A stretch of 64,000 bases of DNA, from contig NC_009068.1 in the NCBI RefSeq assembly GCF_000209165.1, positions 2,976,001-3,040,000 of the forward strand, given 5' to 3'. Both the position numbers and the translations under genes were made by a program. Shown one piece after another: positions 57,513 through 64,000 of the stretch. The notes under the pieces were generated by a model, which did not search any database, was not told where the DNA came from, and was given only the letters and a program-made list of their open reading frames with translations. Source of the stretch: Scheffersomyces stipitis CBS 6054. Its lineage: Eukaryota; Ascomycota; Pichiomycetes; Serinales; Debaryomycetaceae. Position 1 is the stretch's first letter. Every line of letters begins with the position of its first letter.

Positions 57513-59073
57513 CGAAAATTCTGAGCCGGTCTCGTACTGTGAATCCTTCGATCAGGGCACCTGTGATTCTCGCTTGTAAATTAGTTCAACTAAAGCACTG
57601 AAAATTCACAGCCTCGATAACTGCTGCTCGCTTAAAGGTACCTTGAGACCAGATAGACTGGGGAAGGGATACATGATGTCATACACTCGGCACCACAATT
57701 GTGAGCACTCTACGACTTTCTATAGCTTTCTATCACTTGCTCTACTCCGTATTTCCTTGATGTTTTCTAGAACCTATTGTGTGTTTTAAGCGACAAATTG
57801 TTAACTGTGGCTAGCAGTAGACAGTCCGATTGTATGCAACAGACGTCCCCAAAGTAAGTCTATGCGACTGATAAAGATAAGCATTGTGGAGGAGAAAATT
57901 GCACGGCGTCGGAGTATCCGACAGAACGGCCAACTCAGGATCACGGCTACGTTCTCTCCACAGTTATCGCCTGTAGCAAAAGACTGAGCTGGCAAATAAT
58001 TGTAATTCTGGCAAATATCGTATTCCCCATAGAAGGAGAACAAATTGCTAAGACGTAAACGCACCTATATTTTTCCGAAGATGACGTACAATTGGCTTGC
58101 CACGTTTATTTTCAGTAAATGTTCCAGCGCCGTTTGTCCTCAGCCCATAATCCCCTCCTTGTCTGTCGATCCAAATGCCCTTCATACCATTTCCTAGCTA
58201 CGTTAGCTCATTCTGTTGCGTCACCAAATCGACTCTAAATCTGAGAAAAATCAATGGTGTGCATACAGCCACAGACCCAGGCCTGCACACGGAGTTGTGA
58301 AAATATCGAGCCTCTGATTTACTAGCAAATCTGGCAGGTGACCTACTCGGGCTAATAATAATGAGATCATCAAACGAACAACAAAGGCGTCTGGTCATAG
58401 CAGGAATCTCCCCACACACGCCGGTGTTGGCAATAGAGTTGGCAAAGGTGCTCATGGTGGTTATCTGATCTGCCCTAATAATTATGGTAGACGCACGACC
58501 GCTGAGTCGGGTGAGACATTTTTCTAGGCTGTACAGTCACGATTACCGTGGAGGACCCCGAGACGAGCTGGCGGGAAGGAATTGGAGCCAGACTCAAGCT
58601 GAGTAGGAAGCCAGTGGAACAGACCGAGTCAGGCTATGAATCAGACTAAGTAGCAATATAAGCGTCCCTTATTGGCTACAAAAGAACCAGTACAGAATCT
58701 CTAATCCACCCAAGTCCGCTCCAAAGACCTGGAACCGTCGTGCACACACCACAATCACATTGCTTTTTTTCACCTCTTTTTTCCTCTCCTCACTCACGTT
58801 ATACGAATGGAAAAACCAGACGGTTTTCAACACATCTATTTTATGGATTTTCCAGGGATAACAAAGTCATATAGATAGCTAATTTTTTCCAGCTAGGATA
58901 TCTACTTATATCGCTGAAGTCTACTAGAAAAGCCTATAAGTTTCAACAACTTCCACTTCACCAAACAGCTCTACTGCTGACACCTCCTTGTATCTCTGCT
59001 GGGTCTTTTTCTGCTCCCTTCGCTACCGTTTCCAGACCCATATTTGCATCGCTGGATTCCCCAAATTCAGGAG
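56955..59073. other. 2.1 kb intergenic region between SPE4 and the STP factor
   Basis: Divergent promoters. It contains the (GAA)22 tract at 57444-57510, but no gene was recognised; frames at 57801 and 58198 on the minus strand lack similarity. From about 58.5 kb sequence becomes GC-richer, ending in a pyrimidine-rich stretch typical of the leader of a well-transcribed yeast gene. Confidence 0.45.
57444..57510. repeat. (GAA)22 microsatellite
   Basis: Twenty-two uninterrupted GAA units plus one G, beginning directly after ATG at 57441. An incidental frame reads Met followed by a run of Glu and stops shortly after. It probably varies in length between strains. Confidence 0.95.
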
Positions 59074-61068
59074 ATGCAACAAGCACAACAACGGGCCTCT
59101 TCTGTGGTGAGAATGAAGCTGCCCTCTGCTTCCACGACCGGGATCTCCAGCTTCCCCTCTTCTCTCCAGAACAGCCATGCTAAGACTACTTCCTCGAGTA
59201 AAGGCTCCAGCTCTTTTTTCCACTTCACGTTGGTAGCCATCTTGTACAAGTTGGCTCAGCTTGGAATCGCCTTCATTCTCCACTTACTCGTACCTTCTTC
59301 CAGCAACTTGGTGTTGCCCAGTGAACCTGAATCTTCAGGTGGCAAGTCGGAGAAACGTTTGTTTCCATCTATTAGTAATCCTATTATCCAACACGAACAA
59401 GTCAAAGATGAAACCGATGATGCCGACGCAGTCATCGAAAGGCCCTCTACCCCTGTTACCAATGTAGCCCAGCCCTGTTCGACTGGTCTTACCACCCGTT
59501 TGCTTCCTTTTAAGAACGCCAAGGGTGAAATTGAGTGGGCTTTCACAGACGACGTGACTCCCGGAAACGAGTTGGACGTATTCAAGATGAGCCGTTTTGA
59601 CGAAAAGAACGCCCCAAAACCTAAAAACAACAACGAAAATGAGAACGAAGATGACAACTTGTCGCCTACGATTTCCAACTCATCAAACAACGAATCCATC
59701 CTCTCTAACAACAGTAAAAAGCTCAAGACTAAGAAGGAGGACGAAGACAACGAACACACAGGAACTCCTTTGACCAACCACTCTTCCCCTTTCTCGCCTG
59801 AAGACGACGATGATGCCAAAGAAAAAGAGGACTTGTCTTCTTCATCTTCTGATAACTTGGCTGATTCCAACGAAGGTGAACATGACGATGTAGATGATGA
59901 AGACAAAGTACACCAGTGCCCTCATTGCGATGCCACCTTTAAGATCAGAGGATACTTGACCAGACACTTGAAGAAGCACGCAACAAAGAAGGCTTATAGT
60001 TGTCCTTTCCACAAGTTTAGCATCTACATCGACGAGAATAATATCACTCACAAGTGCCATCCAAACGGTGGCTTTTCTCGGAGAGACACATACAAGACTC
60101 ATTTGAAGTCCAGGCATTTCAAATACCCAAAAGGCACCAAAACTAAAGACAGAGCCAATTCTCCTGGTACTTGTTCAATGTGTGGCTGCTACTTCCCAAA
60201 TGCTGAGATCTGGTGTGAATTACATGTGGAAGGTGGAGAGTGTAAGTTCTTGCCAGAAGGGTTTAAAGGTAAGTCTAGAATCAAGAACAGATTGAAGAAA
60301 CAGTTGTCGAAGCTCAGAAAGTCCGATGCCGAAGCCAACGAATTGACATCGTCTATAATCAACTCACATTACTTGAACGGCACTTCCATGAATGGTAACT
60401 TGAATTCGAACATCAATGGCAGTATGAATGGTATCTCCAACAATAATATCCAAGATGTGCCTACTCCATACATAAATACACCCAATTCAGTACACTCTAT
60501 TGGAACTCCAGCACCCATGAATAGCAATCCTCAGTATGAGTATCACAACTCGCAGTCGCCGGAATCTGTAGTATCTCACACACAGCACAACACTCCCATG
60601 TCCACGAAGTCACCTATTAGTTACTCACAAATATTGCAGGCACAAGTGGCGAACCAAAACTCGCAAGCCCGTACTTTTATGCAAAAGACTGATATGCCCA
60701 CTTCTAACGACCATATGGTACCACAATTTGAACAATTCACTAGAAACTCCACACCTGTAAATGCAGTTGAAGACTATGACGATGAATACTGTTTGGATGT
60801 GGACCAGTTGAACACAGCTTCCTTGAAAAACTACAACGAAGTAGTCGACTTCCTCAAGAACCAGACCCCATCTACTTTTCTTCAACAGCAGCAGTTCCAA
60901 CAACCTGCCAATGACACGCATCCATCTGCACAGCTGGCTCATTTCCTTCAAGAGTACCAAGAGTTACCTCCACAGCCTCAAGTGCAATACCAACAACAAT
61001 ACCAACCTTCTCCTATGCAGCAACAATATGCTCACACGTCGTTTAATCAGGGCATGTACCAAGCTTAA
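59074..61068 (+). CDS. Stp-type C2H2 zinc-finger transcription factor
   Basis: Latent factor of the SPS amino-acid sensing pathway by family. From ATG 59074 it has 664 residues. A hydrophobic stretch near residues 50-75 (FFHFTLVAILYKLAQLGIAFILHLLVP) resembles the N-terminal regulatory region that holds Stp1/Stp2 at the cell periphery until Ssy5 cleaves it. A second conserved part is GLTTRLLPF...TDDVTPGNELDVFKMSRFDE. After an acidic linker come the fingers starting at C282 (CPHCDATFKIRGYLTRHLKKH), then SCPFHKF...CHPNGGFSRRDTYKTHLKSRH and CSMCGCYFPN...HVEGGEC, all as in Stp proteins. The tail is Asn/Gln/Ser-rich. It could be an STP1, STP2 or STP3/4 orthologue. Confidence 0.87.
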   Translation: MQQAQQRASSVVRMKLPSASTTGISSFPSSLQNSHAKTTSSSKGSSSFFHFTLVAILYKLAQLGIAFILHLLVPSSSNLVLPSEPESSGGKSEKRLFPSISNPIIQHEQVKDETDDADAVIERPSTPVTNVAQPCSTGLTTRLLPFKNAKGEIEWAFTDDVTPGNELDVFKMSRFDEKNAPKPKNNNENENEDDNLSPTISNSSNNESILSNNSKKLKTKKEDEDNEHTGTPLTNHSSPFSPEDDDDAKEKEDLSSSSSDNLADSNEGEHDDVDDEDKVHQCPHCDATFKIRGYLTRHLKKHATKKAYSCPFHKFSIYIDENNITHKCHPNGGFSRRDTYKTHLKSRHFKYPKGTKTKDRANSPGTCSMCGCYFPNAEIWCELHVEGGECKFLPEGFKGKSRIKNRLKKQLSKLRKSDAEANELTSSIINSHYLNGTSMNGNLNSNINGSMNGISNNNIQDVPTPYINTPNSVHSIGTPAPMNSNPQYEYHNSQSPESVVSHTQHNTPMSTKSPISYSQILQAQVANQNSQARTFMQKTDMPTSNDHMVPQFEQFTRNSTPVNAVEDYDDEYCLDVDQLNTASLKNYNEVVDFLKNQTPSTFLQQQQFQQPANDTHPSAQLAHFLQEYQELPPQPQVQYQQQYQPSPMQQQYAHTSFNQGMYQA

Positions 61069-61337
61069 GTTAAGGTTCGTATCCTACATTCCATCCATCA
61101 TGAGCGACGTTAATTATTCTATTCACCTTCTATATTTGGGTAATCTATGGGTTCATTTCAATAGCGATCATCACAGATGATATTCAGTGAAGTCTGTCTT
61201 TTTTGTATAATACTACGGTTTTAGGTATTACAAATATATTTTCAATACAGAGATTTCGTAAGTCATTGGCCAAGTAGTATTCATTAGGTTATATTTTTAT
61301 CGTAAAATGTGCTCACTGTCAAATTATGATTCTTCTT

Positions 61338-62078
61338 CTATCCAAAGATATCATCCATTGCACTCTTTGCCAGCTTTTTCTTTTTCTTCTCTTTCTTCTT
61401 AGGTTTCTTTGTATCACCAAAGATGTCATCCATAGACATAGAGTCAATGCTCTTATTAGACGTTGAATTTGGGGTAGAATCTCTTTCTGGCTCAGCCAGT
61501 GTGACACGAGACGAAGTAGCAGAAGATTTCTTCTTCTTCTTTACCACGGACGAGATGTTATCATTTACTTTTCGTTTCGTAGATGTAGCTGTTTCAAGAA
61601 TTGTGTCCTCGAAAGTAATGGCTTCTCCAAGATCATCACCAGAATCTATGACAATATTTGTCAGATTCATTTGTTGAACTTGTACCCTTTTATTGTCTTT
61701 GATTCCGCCAACTTGCATCAAAATTGCCCATATCTTTGTCAAATTGCCCACCAATGTCAATCCCAAGTTTATAAACTGGCCAAGGGCTATTACACCGTTG
61801 AATTCATAGTATGCCTTGGTGAACACCTTTCGCAGATCCAAGTATACGATAATATCGACTATCTGTTTTTGTTTGTGTTCCTTCTTTGCCTTGGACTTTA
61901 TTCTAGCTATGTCTACAGCTAGTTTTATGATCTTTCGTACGTATCGGTGAAGTATATTCAAGTATTTCCACCATACTGTAAGTCTGTGCTGGTTTCTTCC
62001 TCTATGGTAGAGCAAATGGAGGATATAGTATTCATTTGTGAGAGCCGTAGTCTGCTCCGGAGAGATAAGCTCAAGCAT
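61338..62078 (-). CDS. RMP1: RNase MRP subunit Rmp1
   Basis: Protein specific to RNase MRP, which processes pre-rRNA and some mRNAs in the nucleolus. The 246-residue protein starts with the Rmp1 helical core; the phrase YYILHLLYHRGRNQHRLTVWWKYLNILHRYVRKII matches the family signature of NQH and WW within helices. A second helical section covers residues 80-130, followed by an acidic patch and a Lys-rich, disordered tail. The tail contains MDDIFG twice, once near residue 216 and again at the very end, flanking a run of lysines. The length exceeds S. cerevisiae Rmp1 (201 residues) because of this tail. Confidence 0.8.
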   Translation of the reverse strand: MLELISPEQTTALTNEYYILHLLYHRGRNQHRLTVWWKYLNILHRYVRKIIKLAVDIARIKSKAKKEHKQKQIVDIIVYLDLRKVFTKAYYEFNGVIALGQFINLGLTLVGNLTKIWAILMQVGGIKDNKRVQVQQMNLTNIVIDSGDDLGEAITFEDTILETATSTKRKVNDNISSVVKKKKKSSATSSRVTLAEPERDSTPNSTSNKSIDSMSMDDIFGDTKKPKKKEKKKKKLAKSAMDDIFG

Positions 62079-62497
62079 GGTAGATGTCTAAGGTACTCTT
62101 CTACTTGGGGTTTGGGAAGTGTCAAGTCTGAAGTGAAATAAAGACGACTATTATCTGCTCGTTAAACCAACTGAAAAATCAGTAAGAGTCCGTGGGTGCG
62201 AAATGTGAGAAATAACAACCAAGGAGAATCCTGGAGCAAAGAAATCAGTTTGGGGTGAGATAATAAGTAAAGTAATCCGAAACTGCAGCGACGATATCCA
62301 TTAGCTTCTAACATTTACTTGAAAGCGTCCTGTTAAAGTTGTAGTAACCTCCACTGCCAGAGTCCTATAGTCATCTCGAACGTGATCCAGATCACGCGAT
62401 TTTCTTCAAAAATTGTTTTTAGCGATGCTTTCTATTCACCTCTTCGCTATCCACAGACAACTAGTTCTACCCCAAAACACATCCCAAATCCCAATTA
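62079..62497. promoter_or_regulatory. Divergent promoter RMP1-ACL4
   Basis: 419 bases between two ribosome-biogenesis genes. GATCCAGATC, an imperfect palindrome, lies near 62385-62394. GTGCGAAATGTGAGAAATAAC around 62195 has a GAGAAA core. No PAC (GATGAGATG) box was seen. Confidence 0.35.
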
Positions 62498-63685
62498 ATG
62501 TCGATTCCAGAGCTCGTGGGCCAGGCTAGGGCTCTTTTGCAGACACTGCAGGCAGAAAAGGCTTTAGAGTTGCTCCAGCCTTCTCTCGAGTCACAGGCTC
62601 AGAATGTCTCGTTTCTTCAGATCTATGGAGAGACTCTCTTGGAGAATAACGACTTAGAGACGGCATACGATGTTTTGGCTAGAGCATGTGAGCTTGATCC
62701 AAGTGCAGAGGCTGGATCTGAGAAGTTCTTCTATTTGGGACAAATGGTAGGCGGTGCTCAAGGTCTCAATGCCTTGGACATTGGACTTACTAAGTTGAAG
62801 AACCAATTGTCATTGGTGCAAAATGACGCAGGCGAAGATGATGCTGTCTTGATTGAATTGTCGAAATTGTATTCGACGAAGGATTCTTTGATTTCGTACT
62901 TAATCAAGAAGTTGAATCAGGGAATATTTGCCGAGATCGAGATTTGGATGACAGACATGTGTATGGAGGAAGAGGCTGAATCTAAGTGCGACGAGCTCAT
63001 TGACTATTCCCTTTCTCTCGACGTCAACAACCCCGAGGCATTGTCCTTGTTATCATCAATTCGTATTTCTCAACAAAGAAATGACGATGCCAAAGAATCG
63101 TTGTTGAAGTCGTGGGACTTGTTTAGAGAAAAGAAGACAAGACTTGAAGAATCAGCCAATAAGATTCAATCTGGCAATGAAGCTTCCAACGAAGATGCTT
63201 TTGAAGTTGGCTTAGAATACGTAGAGTTGATCCAGCCCTTGTTGACATTAGCTCGTTTTGCCATAGAACTCGAGCTCTATGACACTGCTGCTACTATCGC
63301 TTCCAACACTCAGGATATCAACGAAAGCATCTTGGATGCATACTACTACGAAGCTCTAGCCTACTTGTTTAATGCCCGAAAGCTTTTCTCAGGAGAAACC
63401 ACAACTAACGAAGAAGACTACAGAGACATTGATATAAAGTTGCTTAAGAAATCAGCTTCTGCTGAAGTCAAGACCTTGTTGAACGAAGCCAAGAGTTCTT
63501 TGACTCAAGGATTCAAGATCATAAATACTGATGCTGTTGCTGAAGCAGACCCTGGCTTAGTTGAGCAAGTTCAGGAATTGTTGACCGCCTTGGGAGGTCC
63601 TGTAATGAGTGAGTTGATGCCGCAGAGAGGCGATGTTGAAGAAGAAAACTGGGAAGATGAAATCAACAGCGATGACGACAATTAG
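62498..63685 (+). CDS. ACL4: Acl4, TPR chaperone of ribosomal protein Rpl4
   Basis: Dedicated chaperone that captures nascent Rpl4 and delivers it to pre-60S particles. The 395-residue protein is built of TPR-like helices: residues 1-70 (ARALLQTLQAEKALELLQPSLE, YGETLLENNDLETAYDVLARACELDPS), 160-200 (NPEALSLLSSIRISQQRNDDAKESLLKSWDLF) and 225-280 (LLTLARFAIELELYDTAATIASNTQDI, DAYYYEALAYLF). It ends in a strongly acidic stretch (GDVEEENWEDEINSDDDN), as seen in Acl4 homologues. The ATG at 62498 is the first in frame. Confidence 0.85.
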   Translation: MSIPELVGQARALLQTLQAEKALELLQPSLESQAQNVSFLQIYGETLLENNDLETAYDVLARACELDPSAEAGSEKFFYLGQMVGGAQGLNALDIGLTKLKNQLSLVQNDAGEDDAVLIELSKLYSTKDSLISYLIKKLNQGIFAEIEIWMTDMCMEEEAESKCDELIDYSLSLDVNNPEALSLLSSIRISQQRNDDAKESLLKSWDLFREKKTRLEESANKIQSGNEASNEDAFEVGLEYVELIQPLLTLARFAIELELYDTAATIASNTQDINESILDAYYYEALAYLFNARKLFSGETTTNEEDYRDIDIKLLKKSASAEVKTLLNEAKSSLTQGFKIINTDAVAEADPGLVEQVQELLTALGGPVMSELMPQRGDVEEENWEDEINSDDDN

Positions 63686-63930
63686 AGTAAAATAGAGAGA
63701 AATTGTAAGCGACGATGTCAATTAGTGGTATATGAAAACCACTCCTACAATAAGAGCAACGATTCTTGTTGCTTAATCATGTACATTATAAAAGCTATAC
63801 CATCATTATTCATAGAATCGTAAGGATACAATAGAAAAGGTATTTGAAGAATTGAAATCATTTTTGTAGTCTAATGCATTAAGGCTGAAAGTCAACCTTC
63901 AAGAGTTCGTAATTTGGTGTGATTGTCCGT

Positions 63931-64000
63931 TTACTTCAACAAATTGATGACATTGGGAACATCCTTGAAGAAGTCGTTGTTGAAAATGTCGATCTGCATC
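63931..64000 (-). CDS. 3' end of a gene running off the right edge
   Basis: The last 22 codons and TAA of a minus-strand frame, ending in DIFNNDFFKDVPNVINLLK. Most of the gene lies beyond the window, and the family cannot be named from this tail. It is convergent with ACL4, with 245 bases between the stops. Confidence 0.5.
   Translation of the reverse strand, partial: MQIDIFNNDFFKDVPNVINLLK

Noticed and set aside
59256..59906. 216-codon minus-strand frame opposite the STP gene
   Set aside because: Ser/Leu-rich shadow of the acidic and serine-rich linker of the zinc-finger protein.

Overview
The window is nuclear DNA of an ascomycete budding yeast. Spliceosomal introns carry GTAAGT/GTATGT/GTACGT donors and TACTAAC or GCTAAC branch sites. 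Genes are compact, and the proteins match Saccharomycetales families: CHS3, MON2, TYE7, MSH6, REX3, AKR1, FPR2, POF1, ECM33-like, VMA16, RPN1, ECM25, RBF1, SPE4, STP, RMP1 and ACL4. RBF1, a TYE7 of the Candida type, a GMPPA/PSA2-like protein and several XUT/HGT-type sugar porters point to the CUG-Ser clade. Scheffersomyces (Pichia) stipitis is the best guess, but this is inference. In that clade CTG is read as serine. Residues given here come from standard-code reading, and in-frame CTG codons should be taken as Ser.

Layout. 1-13.2 kb: a minus-strand block with CHS3 (cut by the left edge), MON2, a general amino-acid permease and TYE7. 14.3-18.9 kb: a small two-helix membrane protein preceded by an abutting upstream ORF, a TMEM205-like protein, and a sugar porter divergent from a YFH7-like P-loop kinase. 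18.9-34.7 kb: MSH6, a secreted six-cysteine orphan, PSA2-like, REX3, AKR1, a DUF4112 protein and an unrecognised 591-residue protein. 34.7-37.4 kb: a 2.7 kb non-coding stretch with repeats and a perfect Reb1-type palindrome, leading to an orphan acidic/serine-rich protein. 39.1-44.7 kb: FPR2 with two introns and an HDEL end, POF1, an ECM33-like GPI protein (one intron) and a second sugar porter (one intron). 47-64 kb: VMA16, RPN1, ECM25, RBF1, SPE4, a long intergenic stretch with a (GAA)22 tract, an STP-type zinc-finger factor, RMP1, ACL4 and the tail of one more gene at the right edge.

Functional links that can be read here. The STP factor belongs to the family that turns on amino-acid permease genes such as the one at 10-11.7 kb. 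The sugar porter and kinase share one promoter rich in Mig1-like GC boxes. MSH6 has a cluster of MCB cell-cycle elements. RPN1 has the Candida-type proteasome element. Most other genes are ordinary housekeeping genes. No tRNA, rRNA, transposon, LTR or viral sequence was recognised.
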